Shown one piece after another: positions 34,085 through 45,670 of a stretch of 64,000 nt of DNA (positions within the stretch are counted from its first letter, which is position 1; every line of letters begins with the position of its first letter). A program made the position numbers and the translations under genes. The DNA is taken from assembly GCA_013368315.1 (NCBI GenBank), contig JAACJM010000041.1, positions 124,001-188,000 of the forward strand, written 5' to 3'. The DNA is from Tetrapyrgos nigripes (taxonomy: Eukaryota; Basidiomycota; Agaricomycetes; Agaricales; Campanellaceae). The notes below the pieces were generated by a model. That model saw nothing but the letters and a program-made list of their open reading frames with translations. It searched no databases and was not told where the DNA came from.

Positions 34085-37000
34085 TCAAGACGGAATGAGT
34101 CCCAGACCGACAGCCAAATGTTTTGCCCTAATATTTGGCAACGCCTTCGTAAGTGCATCAGCAAGCATATCCTCAGTAGGACAGTAAATGAGGTTCATCT
34201 GCCCCTCATCTATAACGAAACGGATAAAGTGGTAACGGATGTCGATGTGCTTCGTTCTTCTGTGATAGCGATGGTCCCTGGCCAAAGCTATAGCCGCTTG
34301 ATTATTGGAAAGAAGATTTGTTGGACTAGGAATAGTGTCCGAGAATGATGGTGTGAAGACTTGTGAAATAAAAGAGCGCAACCAAAGACCTTCTTTGGCC
34401 GCCTCAGTTGCCACCACATACTCAGACTCACAAGTAGAGAGCGAGATTAGGGATTGGGAATGGGAAGACCATGTTACAGTGCCACCATCAATGATGAACA
34501 CATACCCAGTTATAGCCTGCCTATCATCGTTCATATTCCCATCTGTGTCCACGAAGCCTTTAGCATCTTTCATCGCCACTCCATACGTTAACGACAAATC
34601 CTTCGTCGTCAACAGGTAAACGACCACTCGTTTGGCCGCCTTCCAATGCGCCATTCCCGGATTATTGAGGAATCGAGTGAGCGAGTGAACTGCAAAAGCG
34701 ATATCAACTCGAGTAGCAACTGCGGCATACATCAGTTTGCCGACTATGGGTCGATAGGGGAATTTCTCGACATCGAGGACTTTGGAAGGTGTTTGGGGGC
34801 ATTGGGCAGACGTGAGTCAGTTGTGGATATCCATAGGGATGGAAGTGGGTTTGGCATTTTTGAGTCCAAATTCACGAGCTATGGATTCGATATACGAGCG
34901 TTGAGATAATGATATGGTACCATTCTCCCTGTCCCTAATAACTTGAATACCCAAAATCCAATGTAATTCTCCCATGTCTGTGATAGTGAACCGTTCGCGA
35001 AGCTTGTCCTTGACGTAGTTGATAAGCTCGATAGAAGATGCAAGAATAGTCAAATCGTCCACGGATGCGACAATGACGATGAGTCCAGTGTCGTAATGCT
35101 TGAAGAACACGGCATGGTCCACCTCACATCTTTCCATATCCATCAGCTCTTTCAACATTCTCCCAAACTTCAGGTACCAATAACGCCTGCTCTGCTTGAG
35201 TCCATAGATTGGCTTTTTCAGTTTGAGGACGGTTTTGGATGGAGAGTCGAAAGGATAGCCAGGGGGATGTTTCATGTAGATTACCTCGTTTTCAATGAGC
35301 TCGCCATTAAGGTAAGCTCCCTTGACATCTACTTGATGTATTTCGAGGTTGTACCTTGCACCAAGAGCGAGAGCGATCCGAATTGACGATAACCTAGCAA
35401 CCGGAGCATAGGTTTCGTTGTAATCCACTCCCTCTTGTTGCGTAAATCCCTGGGCTATGAGTCTGGTCTTGTACCTTGCAATACCACCATGCTCGTCTTT
35501 CTTGACCCTAAAAACCCATTTACACCCAACTATATTGGCATGCTCGGGCATTGGGACAACTTCCCAAGTACCCAGCTCCAACAATACATCCAATTCCTCC
35601 TGAATAGACTTCTCCCACTTTGGCCAATCTGCTGACCTCTTCGCTTCAGCTAGGTTCTTCGGTTCGAGTGCCTCGGTGTCAGCCATGACAGCTTCCAGCG
35701 CCACGCCTTCAAGTTCCTCGATAACCACTTCAGTGATACCTTTCAGCAGTTTTGAGTGTGTTCTACCAGTGCCGGTAGTAGTACCAACACCTTGTTGAAG
35801 GTCTTGCACGTATTGAGACGGTTTGTGATGTCTTTGAGGACAAGATGGAAAAGGAGGTTCTTGTTCAGATTCCGGTCCGGGTTCTGCATCCGAGATTTCA
35901 TCATCACTCAGGTGCAAATTTTCGTATACCGGGCCCTCGGAATCACCGTCTAAGTCCAAAGTTGATGCCTCGTCACCGTCTTCATTCTCGGCAACCTCCA
36001 GCAACTCTTCTCTCTCCCCTTCATCACCTACACCGTCGAAGATGTTGTCTCTGGCGAAAACCAGCGAACGCTCGACTGTTACAGTGTGAGTATTCCTCCA
36101 GTAGACTCGGTGCCCTTTGCTTTGCACCGGGTCCTCGGTATCCTCATTGAATCCAATCCAGGAACTGACTCGCACTCTACCCAGCAGCTTTGGGTTATCG
36201 ACCTCGTGAACAAACACCTTCTGTCCCCACTCTGGAAGCGTCACAAGATTCGGCTTACGCCCATACGCGACTTCATATGGCGTTTTCCCATTCAAGGCCC
36301 TTGTGGACGTCTGATTTTTCAACCAGACAGCGTGTCTCAACGCTTCTCCCCAAAGAGACGTTGGGAGTCCACTAGCATGAAGCATGGCACGAACTCATTC
36401 AAGTAGGGTGCGATTTAGACGTTCAGCAACCCCATTCTGCTGTGGCGTGTCGTGGACGGTCAGGAAATGCTTTGTACCCTTTTCCAAGAGGTGAGCTGCA
36501 AATTCCTTTCCTATATATTCCCCGCCTACGTCTGATTGCAGAATCTTGATTAGAGCATCCATATGGGTGTTAACCCATGCTTCATAACCACGGTAGTTAT
36601 CGAATACCTGGTTTTTCTTGGCCATGAGGTACATGCGGGTGAGTCGTGAATTATCGTCCGTGAAAGTTACAAAGTAACGTTTTCCTCCTCTAGATTTGAC
36701 TGATGCAGGGCCCCAGACATCTGAATAGACTCTGTCCCCAAACGACTCTTCACAATCACCCTCCCGAATCTTCAGAATTGCTCCAGCTGTCATTCTCCCA
36801 TAGAGGCACGATACGCACTGGGTATCATCCTCAATATCCTCTAGCTCGACTCCCTCAATAAATCTGTTTTGGACCAAAGCCCTGGCAGAAGACTTTGCAA
36901 TATGCCCCATCCTTCGGTGGAACTCGTCTAGGGTGAGTCGTTCCACTACCACATACGACTCGTGGTTGGTCGTTGGAGTATCACTGACAATGCGATACAG

Positions 37001-39678
37001 ACCATTGGACTTCGGAATTGAGCCACATACTTTGCTGTCGGGTCCACAAATAACTGCTTGGCCCCCACCAAAGGTTATCGTGTACCCGGCGTCATCTAGT
37101 TCTCCTATGGAGACTAGAGTATTGGCCAATTCGGGGACATAGAGGACGTTAGAAACAGATATGTCGCTATTGCCGGCTCAGATAGTTGCTTTGCCTTTGG
37201 TGTTTGCTGTAAACGTTCCTTTGTTTGCAGAGCAAAACGTTTTGGCTTGGGATTTACGAGGAGGAGAGTCAAAGAGGGAAGGATCTGGAGACATATGGTG
37301 TGTGCATCCACTATCGAGTATGATAGTTTGGCGAGATGTTTGTCCAGTGCTGACTGTGAATACACTTGCAGTCGGTTTGTCTGGATCCGTCTGCATCGTA
37401 ACTGGATAGGCAACTTGGTCGATATTGATACCTTTGAAAGGTATGAAAGATAGGTCCGTGACAAGTATATAAATATCATTGTCGGCAACTAACTCCGGAG
37501 TTCCATCCAGGTCGAACCAAGATCCATCATCGCTCACTTCATCACTTGAAACACTTCCTTCATCATCCTCTTCACCATCCCAAACCTGATAGCCGAATTT
37601 TTCGTCCAACCACTCAGAGCTTGAGTAGCGGTGACTGTGGCGTTAACTTGCCACAAAAGACGAAGGTTGCCTTCTGTCATCGGCATATCCATGTCGCAAA
37701 TCCTCTTGGCGAAGGACTCGAGCTCGTTGGAAGAAGGTATGTCATCCTCCGTGTCTGATAGGCTGTACTCTGATACTTCTTCATCTTCCAGCTTGCTGAC
37801 CTCAGGAGTTGGTCGACGACTGTTCAAGAACTGAGGAGATAGGGGTATGAGTATTTCATCATCCTCGTCGTCATCGTCTGACCATTCTTCATCCGAAGAA
37901 GTCTCCACTGGTTCAGCCATATAGACGTAATCGATTTCCTTGGCCAAATTGGATTGACCAGGAGTTTTAGAGCTCGGAGCGGGATTTGGTGGTTTGGTAT
38001 TGGTTTGCGCAGGAGTAGAAGTGGTGCTAGGGGCAGGCGTAGTGGTAGAAGTCGAGGTTGTGGCAGGAGTTTGAGAATTTCCAGATTTGAAGGTACCTTC
38101 GACATTCTCTGCATTTCCACTACCCTTTTTCCCTTTTCCCTTCTTTCCTTTCTTCCCATTACCCTGATTCTGATGTGGTGTTGGGCAATCTCTAGCCCAA
38201 TGACCAAAACCCTTGCAATTATAGCACTGGGTTTCCATGCTACAAACACTGCCAGGTCCGTGGTCATGACTATGAGGCGTCGTTTGCAGGGCCACATGTT
38301 CTTCAGATCTTTCGCTGGGTCAGGGCCTTTGGAGTATCATCATCATCCAAGTAGGAAGATCGGGATGGAGGAAAAGGTATCTGGCTTTAAGGAGGTCGAC
38401 TATTTCCTGAGTCGAAAGGATTCAAGTACCGTTGGAAGCTATTGCAGTAGAGTCATTCATTTGACCTATGTATGTCTTGTAGGTCAATGGAATAGATGAG
38501 AGGATATGGGTTCGAATTTCCTGGTCCGAAATAATTCCTCCTGCATCTCCAATCTTCCTAACAATATCTTCATCCTCCTCAAGCCACTTGCGAAGATTAA
38601 CCTTCAGGTTATCAATGCATGAACGGTTCATCCAGACCTTGACCAGCGTAGCTGCATCAAGAGCACTTGCAACCTGGTATCGACTGATAAGTCACATCCA
38701 GATGTCTAGACAACAGTGAGCTCCGTTAAATGCCCATCTCATCATATCACTAGGTAACGTCCCAGCGAGTAACGCCCTCGTTTGGTTCTCTAGCATCTGG
38801 TACGTCCTATATGCATGCATCCCAGCGTTATAATCCGGATCTGATGCGGACGGTTCCCTAGGGCGATAATTCGCATACTGAGGGTCCAAGACGCTCGAGA
38901 CACCACTAGCCATAGCTGCTATTTCAACTCTCTGTCTCCAATCAGAAAAATTCGATTCTCCCTTCAACATAGGTACTGCAGCCCAAAAATCTGCCTTCTG
39001 GGACAATCCAAACATTTGATCTGGAAGTCTTGGGCGTACGAAACCGTTCAACGGTCTCGCATGATGAGCGATGACATTCCAGGGATGGACTCCGACTAGG
39101 AGGTTCGGGTTCGGAATAGGGGGTGGCGGTTGCATGGGCATTTGTTGAAAGGTGGGGACAAAGATACTCGTAGGTGGCGCTGGAAAGTGAGGAACTTGCT
39201 GGCCATGACTCCATTGATACTGTGGCTGAGGTTGCTGGGGTGGAGGAACGAATTGTGGTTGAGATTGGGACTGCGGAATAGGGGTTGGAGCGACATGGGG
39301 GTGTCCTCCCTGAGGAGACTGAGCAGGAGCAGCATTGGGGTGCCCTCCTTGAGGAGACGATGGCTGTGAAGGGTATGCAGGCGGTGAGGTCTGTTGGCGC
39401 CTGTTACGAGGATGATTCAGTCCAACTGGCGTCATTGAACCGGATCCAGCGCCATTGCCCAGACTACCACCCCCAGAACCATTTCTGTTATTGCTGTTAC
39501 TACCATTAGCGTCGGTTTCGGGTGAAGACAGTCTGGAGATGTTGGGCTGATTCTGAGGATAGAAAATATTCCCCAGACTACCAAATAGACCAGGTCCAGG
39601 ATTGCTAGGGGGTCGAGTTCCTGCACCAGGATTAGTGGCACCAGGATTATCGGTATTGGATGGGAGTGGAGAGGACAT
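34085..39678 (-). pseudogene. Copia gag-pol polyprotein, several stop codons
   Basis: The ATG at 39678 opens a Pro/Gly/Gln-rich gag; later come WRQRVEIAAMASGV and the zinc knuckle CYNCKGFGHWARDC (about 38220). After a shift of frame near 37540-37610 come protease (LDSGCTHHMSPD), pre-integrase HRRMGHI, integrase core (VYSDVWGP, SDVGGEYIGKEF, PQQNGVAERLNRT), reverse transcriptase (VDVKGAYLNGEL, ASVDDLTI, YWYLKFGRMLKEL) and RNase H (TCESEYVVATEAAKEGLWLR, RTKHIDIRYHFIRF). In-frame TGA codons lie at 38692-38694, 38422-38424, 38320-38322, 37178-37180, 36395-36397 and 34817-34819. Several (for example RTLLE-stop-VRAML) are at positions where Arg is usual. The frame change before protease is in the -1 sense and could be programmed or an indel. 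Confidence 0.93.
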
Positions 39679-39729
39679 AATGAGATTTCAGCAGTAGGTC
39701 GCTAGGATAGCAGGTCGGGGCCCGTAACC

Positions 39730-40050
39730 TGTAGAAAACTGAGAATACGACTCTTACAAAGTCTACAGAAATAGACCAAAGCTCAGCGAGATGTAAGAGT
39801 CAACGCTATGATTGTATTCACCTATAGAAATAGACCAAAGCTATAATACTATAAGTCAATGAACAAGAACGAAAAATACCAAAAGGAGACTAACCTCAGC
39901 GAGATGTAAGAGTCAACACTGAGGTACCTAATGCTTTGCTAAGGTATAAATACCAAACAGAGGCAAAAAGAAGTAAACGATCGAGGAATGAAATTACTAC
40001 TACAAGTGACCGTCTTGTAACTACTAGAGAAAGAAATAATATTTCCAACA
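39730..40050 (-). repeat. 5' LTR of the Copia element
   Basis: Starts TGTAGAAAACTGAG and ends TATTTCCAACA on the plus strand; 321 bp, the same length as its partner. Next to it inside the element the minus strand reads 'ggttacgggcccc', the expected place for a primer-binding site, though I cannot assign a tRNA. Confidence 0.95.
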
Positions 40051-40675
40051 AATGTGTGCTGGTCAGGATGGCCCTATTGGCTCTTGGTACGGTTTCCTAA
40101 TTGTCTGACTCTTTGCATACCATGTACATTGCACGCGCAGTGCAGACATGGATTATGGCAGGCCAGTTGGTATGCTTGCATACTGTGCAACTGCGGCAAG
40201 TATTTAACGATTTCAAATTTCCTTCTTACTAACCAACAGTGTAGGTTTGCCGGTCTCTTGAGGCCTGGAAGACAGGCGAGTTTATCAAGCAAGACGCGTT
40301 CACCGGACTCAAGTGGAGGAAGATTTATGAAGCATATCACAAAAGTACTACCAAAATTAAGGATCCGAAGTGGGATGAACTGGTATCGTGTGCCAAGGAC
40401 TACAATGCAGGTCTCAGTCTCAAGGAGCTGGATGACGAAACCAATGACACGAGTGGTGATGGAGTTGAGGTAGTGGAGGAGGTCGGGGCACTGCCGATGT
40501 CTGATGATGACTTAGAGTAAACATTTTCAGGTGCGTTTCCTTACACGTCTTGGGCTTCGAGTCGCTTTTAATGACTTCCTTCTGCAGTCATTGTCAAAGC
40601 TTTCAAGTTTAAACATTCTGAACCCTCATGCTACACATACAGTATTTTCTTTTCTTAATCCCTTGATTATTGCAT

Positions 40676-43157
40676 GTATTCAAGGCGTATTCAGCACGTA
40701 TTCAGGGTGTATTCAGGATGATTTCAAGGTGTATTCAAGGTGCATTCAGGGTGTATTCAGGGCGTATTCAAGATGTATTGAGGAGGTATTCAAGGCGTAT
40801 TCAGGACATATTCAGGGTGTATTCAGGACATAGTCAAGGTGTATTCAAGACGTATTCCAGACGTATTTAAGGTGTATTCAAGACATATTCAAGGTGTATT
40901 CAGGGTGTATTCAAGACGTATTCAAGTCATATTCATGACATATTCACAACATATTCAAGCCATATTCAGGACATATGTAAGGCGTATTCAACATGTATTC
41001 AGGGCGTATTCAGGGCATGTTCCAGACGTATTAAAGGATGTATTCAAGGCGTATTCAGGATGTATTCAGGATGTATTCAGGACATATTCAACGTGTATTC
41101 AAGGTGTATTCAGGGCGTATTCAGGGCATATTCAAGATGTATTCAGGACGTATTCAAGGCGTATTCAGGACATATGCTGAGCGTATTCACGACTTATTCA
41201 GGACAGGATGTATTCAAGGTGTATTCAAGGTGTATTCAGGGTATATTCAGGGTGTATTCAAGACGTATTCAGGATGTACTCAAGGCATATTCAGGACCTA
41301 TTCAGGGCATATTCAGGACATAGTCAAGGTGTATTCAAGATGTATTCAATTCAAGGTGTATTCTGGGCGTATTCTGGGCGTATTCAAGACGTATTCAGGA
41401 CATATTCAAGGAGTATTCAGGACGTATTCAGGGTGTATTCAGGAGATAGTCAAGGTGTATTCAAGACGTATTCAAGATGTATTCAGGACGTATTCAGGAC
41501 ATATTCAAGGCATATTCAAGACATAGTCAAGATGTATTCTGGACGTATTCAGGATGTATTCAGGGTGTATACTGGACACATTCAAGGTGTATTCAAGATG
41601 TATTCAAGCTGTATTCAGGACTTATTCCATATTCAAGGTGTATTCAAGGTGTATTCAGGGCATATTCCAGACATATCCAGGATGTATTTAAGGCGTATTC
41701 AGGACATATTCAAGGAGTATTCAAGGTGTATTCAGGGCATATTGGGCGTATTCAGGGTGTATTCAGGGTGTATTCAGGGTGTATTCAGGGAGTATTCAGG
41801 GCGTATTCAGGGCGTATTCAGGGTGTATTCAGGGTGTATTCAGGGCGTATTCAGGGTGTATTCAGGGAGTATTCAGGGCATATTCAGGGTGTATTCAGGG
41901 TGTATTCAGGGAGTATTCAGGGCGTATTCAGGGTGTATTCAGGGAGTATTCAGGGCATATTCAGGGTGTATTCAGGGTGTATTCAGGGAGTATTCAGGGC
42001 GTATTCAGGGTGTATTCAGGGAGTATTCAGGGCATATTCAGGGTGTATTCAGGGTGTATTCAGGGAGTATTCAGGGCATATTCAGGGTGTATTCAGGGTG
42101 TATTCAGGGAGTATTCAGGGCATATTCAGGGTGTATTCAGGGTGTATTCAGGGAGTATTCAGGGCATATTCAGGGTGTATTCAGGGTGTATTCAGGGTGT
42201 ATTCAGGGTGTATTCAGGGTGTATTCAGGGTGTATTCAGGGTGTATTCAGGGTGTATTCAGGGTGTATTCAGGGTGTATTCAGGGTGTATTCAGGATGTA
42301 TTCAGGATGTATTGAACCCATATTCAGGACATATTCAGGGCATATTCAGGACACATTCAAGGCGTATTCGAGATGTATTCAAGACGTATTCAGGATGTAT
42401 TCAGGGCATATTCAGGACGTATTCAGGGCGTATTCAAGACACAATGAAGGTGTATTCAAGACATATTCAAGATCTATTCAGGACATATTCAGGATGTATT
42501 CAGGATGTATTCACCATGTATTCAGGATGTATTCAAGGCATATTCAAGATGTATTCAAGATGTATTCAGGACAGACATATCCAAGGTGTATTCAGGATGT
42601 ATTCAGGACATATTCATGTATTCAGGGCATATTCAGGGCATATTCAGGACGTATTCAAGGCACATTCAAGACGTATTCAGGATGTATTCAAGGCACATTC
42701 AGGACATATTCACGGCATATTCAGGGTGTATTCAAGGTGTATTCAGGGTGTATTCAGGGTGTATTCAAGACGTATTCAGGATGTATTCAGGACATACTCA
42801 GGACATATTCAGGATGGATTCAGGACAGACGTATTCAAGGCATATTCAAGCTGGCATATTCAAGGTGTATTCAGGGTGTATTCCAGACGTATTCAGCATG
42901 TATTCAGGCCGTATTCAGGACATATTCAGGATGGATTCAGGATGGATTCAGGGCATATTCAGGATGTATTCAAGGCGTATTCAAGGCATATTCAAGGCGT
43001 ATTCAAGGCGTATTCAAGGCGTATTCAAGGCATATTCAAGGCATATTCAGGGCGTATTCAAGGCATATTCAAGGCATATTCAGGGCGTATTCAAGGCGTA
43101 TTCAAGGCGTATTCAAGGCGTATTCAGGGTGTATTCAGGGTGTATTCAGGGTGTATT
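40676..43157 (+). repeat. 11-bp minisatellite array (GTATTCAGGGT), about 225 units
   Basis: The unit is 11 bp with variants GTATTCAAGGC, GTATTCAGGAC, GTATTCAAGAC, ATATTCAGGGC and GTATTCAGGGA. From about 41750 to 42290 it is nearly perfect. Here a longer periodic order appears, with GGGA, GGGC, GGGT, GGGT units repeating about every 44 bp. The edges are more diverged, as expected for an array homogenised in the middle. Because 11 is not a multiple of 3 and the unit lacks stops on this strand, every forward frame is open for hundreds of codons (for example 41208-43238 and 41477-43291). The array resumes at 50985, so the Gypsy element inserted into it. Confidence 0.95.
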
Positions 43158-43666
43158 TGTCACGAATCGCTCCCCGCCTATTCATTTCCCTTCTATTCCT
43201 TTTCCCTTTACTACTTCTTTCCCACTTTAACCCCATAAACACCAATCATTTCTCATCATCATCTATAGTTACCATCTCTACAGATCTATGACTTATACTT
43301 TTATCTCCTCCGATTCCTATCTCCATGGACATTCTCACTGTCAATCATTCCTTATAATCCAGTACCTTCATCTATCCATATTTAACTCTTTACTCTCTCG
43401 CCCTTGACATTTCCACATGATACCATCTATTATTACTTACTCTTTCCCATCTGTTCACATTTTACTTATATACCTGTGATCTTTGTAACCTATTCCTTAG
43501 TTCGTTCACTTCGTCTCCGCTCCGTACTTTTACTACGCAGTGTTGAGCCTAGTCAGCTTACTTTCTCTCTATCTCTCTATCTCTCTTGATCAATCTATTC
43601 TCTTGTAACCGGCTTTCTCGTATTGGGTGACTTGGGTGGTTATTGAGTGTATCGACAACCTTGACA
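43158..43666 (+). repeat. 5' LTR of the chromovirus (509 bp)
   Basis: Starts TGTCACGAATCGCTCC and ends ATCGACAACCTTGACA. It is followed by 'cttgaacgaactccc', where a primer site should be; I could not match it to a tRNA end. Confidence 0.95.
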
Positions 43667-44158
43667 CTTGAACGAACTCCCATACACCCACCTCACTACA
43701 TTGAGTCTTTCCTTTGACTACCTCGTCTATCGCTGTTTCTGAAAACAATCCCCTTCTTCACTCTGTCTACCCCACACCCCCGAATTCGTATTGAACCTCC
43801 TGTAACCCCTCGCGACTACGAACGGATCCCATTTCCCCTTCCCCGCTACCTCTTGCATTCCGAATACCTGGTCTCTCACGGAAGAAAAATACAAGCGAAT
43901 CCGTGGAGCTTCGACCGACACTTTGTTTGCACAAGACGTTGGGTGTGGAAACTTATCTCAGGTGACGTAGTCCTCTCAACATTTTCATACATAACAGTGA
44001 AAGAGGATTTCAATACAGGAGAAACAGTGGTTCAGATCAAAGGACCTCTATTCCTCAGAGAAAACATCGACTACTCTCCATCATCACCTTTCCCCGAATA
44101 CGGTCTAGCATCCTCCTTTATCCTAGGGCCTAACTACCTTTCTTAAAAGGATTGGTGT
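43667..44158 (+). other. Leader of the chromovirus
   Basis: About 490 bp between the 5' LTR and the gag ATG. A frame open to 44146 (VSHGRKIQANPWSFDRHFV, then NIDYSPSSPFPEYGLASSFI) has no ATG, so it may be a remnant upstream ORF or chance. Confidence 0.5.
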
Positions 44159-45670
44159 ATGACCGATCAACGATCCGCATCTGCAGACCCGAACCTCCAC
44201 TGTGCCAACCGACCACACGTATTCCATCCCGCATCAAACCAAGACGCCTGTTATATCCCTGAAAACGGTGACGATCCTTGGGTTCCATGCACTACACAAC
44301 CGTGCCTAAACAGATATAACACTCAACGACTCACTAACGTAGAACTCCCGAGTTGGTTACACGTTATAACCCAACTCCAAGAACTTGCAATTCAAAAGGC
44401 ACATCGAAAACCCAGAACCGAATCAGGCCAAGGAACCTCTACACCTACTAACCAACCTTCCGAATCCAATCCAGTACCAGAAACCCCTCCCAATAACCCA
44501 TCAGAACCAGACAATCCCACTCCCCCACCCTCTTCGCCCACCATTCCATCCGCTGAAGGACCATCAGTAGCCCCTCGTCGTCCTCCTACAACTCCTTCTC
44601 CAAATCCGTCTGAACCAAACGACTCAGTCATGGCTGATACACCTCCTATCGGGTCGAACGGAACTTCCGAACGAGGAAGAAAACCAGACGCCTTCAATGG
44701 AGAACATAGCGAGGCAAAACGATGGCTGGCCTTATTCAACAACTACCTACGCATGAATAAAGGAAAGTACCCGACCGAGGAAAGTCAGGTTTCGTTGTTC
44801 CTATCATTCTTTACGGGAGAAAAGGGAGGAGATTGGGCAACGCAGAGGTTGATAGAACGAGACGCAGACGAAGAAGATGAGAACTTGGCGAGTACACTGG
44901 ACCAATGGAGATGGATAACTTTGAAACAGATATGTGATAGATTCAAAAAGGACTTCAAAGCTCTCGCCTCGGAAGATGTGGCGAGGACGAAGATCAAGTT
45001 TGCTAGAATGAAGGGGACAGATATCAGCAGCTACAACAGCATCTTCGATACATACGGAGAAGAGTCCGAGTTCGGAGAAGCAGCGTTGTTGGAATTCTAT
45101 CAGGATGGGTTACCACCCAAACTCCGAGAAGCAGTTGGAAGAACGTATCCAAAATGGGATGACTTCGAGGAGTATAAGGAAAGAGCTGTGGAGCTTCATT
45201 TAGAGTGGCTGAAGGAACGAGAAAGACAAGGACGCTGGAAAACTACTTCAACGTCGAAGAGTACTTCAGGTTCGTCTCAGGGAAGAACAGTAGCAAGTGT
45301 CAATGTGCTTATGGGACCAGGTGCTAACTCGTCTTTCAATCCACTGCCTAAACTAACACCCGATGAAAGGGACCGACTTCGAAAAGCAGGAGCGTGCTTC
45401 GCATGTAGACAAACTGGACACATGAGCAACGAATGTCTGACATTCCCAAGGACGTCATCTCAAAACACTTCCCGAACCTTCCCCTCTCGTACTGTTCGAA
45501 CAGTCGAAACCGCATCCCCACCACTGGTAACGGTAGCTCAGGCATCCTCATCCAGAAACACAATCAAGGACATTTCCAACATGGTTAACAGGGTTAAAGG
45601 ATTGGAAGGAGAAGAAAAGGAACAAGCAACCGTCTATTTAAAAGACATCATGTCTAAATTGGATTTTTGA
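44159..45670 (+). CDS. gag: Chromovirus Gag
   Basis: The ATG at 44159 gives 503 residues with no break. A Pro/Ser/Asn-rich stretch (about 75-165) is followed by the Retrotrans_gag-type domain (KPDAFNGEHSEAKRWLALF through DEEDENLASTLDQWRW and LREAVGRTYPKWDDFEEY). A C-terminal zinc knuckle CFACRQTGHMSNEC lies at about residues 413-426 (C-x2-C-x4-H-x4-C). It would form the virus-like particle and bind element RNA. The stop TGA at 45668-45670 overlaps the start of the pol frame at a run of five T, consistent with a -1 frameshift feeding pol. Confidence 0.93.
   Translation: MTDQRSASADPNLHCANRPHVFHPASNQDACYIPENGDDPWVPCTTQPCLNRYNTQRLTNVELPSWLHVITQLQELAIQKAHRKPRTESGQGTSTPTNQPSESNPVPETPPNNPSEPDNPTPPPSSPTIPSAEGPSVAPRRPPTTPSPNPSEPNDSVMADTPPIGSNGTSERGRKPDAFNGEHSEAKRWLALFNNYLRMNKGKYPTEESQVSLFLSFFTGEKGGDWATQRLIERDADEEDENLASTLDQWRWITLKQICDRFKKDFKALASEDVARTKIKFARMKGTDISSYNSIFDTYGEESEFGEAALLEFYQDGLPPKLREAVGRTYPKWDDFEEYKERAVELHLEWLKERERQGRWKTTSTSKSTSGSSQGRTVASVNVLMGPGANSSFNPLPKLTPDERDRLRKAGACFACRQTGHMSNECLTFPRTSSQNTSRTFPSRTVRTVETASPPLVTVAQASSSRNTIKDISNMVNRVKGLEGEEKEQATVYLKDIMSKLDF

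Larger units (their letters stand above)
33757..40050 (-). mobile_element. Complete-structure Ty1/Copia LTR retrotransposon
   Basis: Both ends are 321-bp LTRs, and the flanking 5-bp repeat AATGT (33752-33756 and 40051-40055) proves insertion. Coding order on the minus strand is gag, protease, integrase, reverse transcriptase, RNase H, which is the Copia order. A purine tract (gaaggggag on the minus strand) borders the 3' LTR at 34078-34086. About a dozen differences between the LTRs, mostly transitions, suggest a moderately old insertion. Confidence 0.95.
32053..40520 (+). pseudogene. Decayed gene of unknown family, divergent from Plavaka and split by a Copia element
   Basis: The ATG at 32053 lies 165 bp from the Plavaka start on the opposite strand. 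The protein begins MSSKPKRPLPPPLMTCHHC, has a Lys/Glu-rich helical stretch (SREERKQITKEKHAQSDALK) and an acidic stretch (NDEASETEEDMEAHI). Later parts include VDTKWSKNDQIGGLVPKWQH, KKTDYKVNHLPLTDLDKTLF, RSLVGRRANSLVKKMWKEEF and, after the insertion, SLEAWKTGEFIKQDAFTGLK and DPKWDELVSCAKDYN, with a stop at 40518-40520. Introns near 32630, 32845, 33105 and 33470 have GT/AG ends. Frame breaks near 32350 and 33370 suggest decay. The Copia element (33757-40050) seems to sit in an intron after MYENPWVE. I do not recognise the family. Its divergent pairing with the transposase suggests a second Plavaka gene, but this is inference. Confidence 0.6.

Noticed and set aside
41208..43291. Very long open frames over the 11-bp array as real protein genes
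   Set aside because: They exist in all three frames because the unit lacks stops. There is no start context, domain or splice structure, so I list the repeat and not CDS features.
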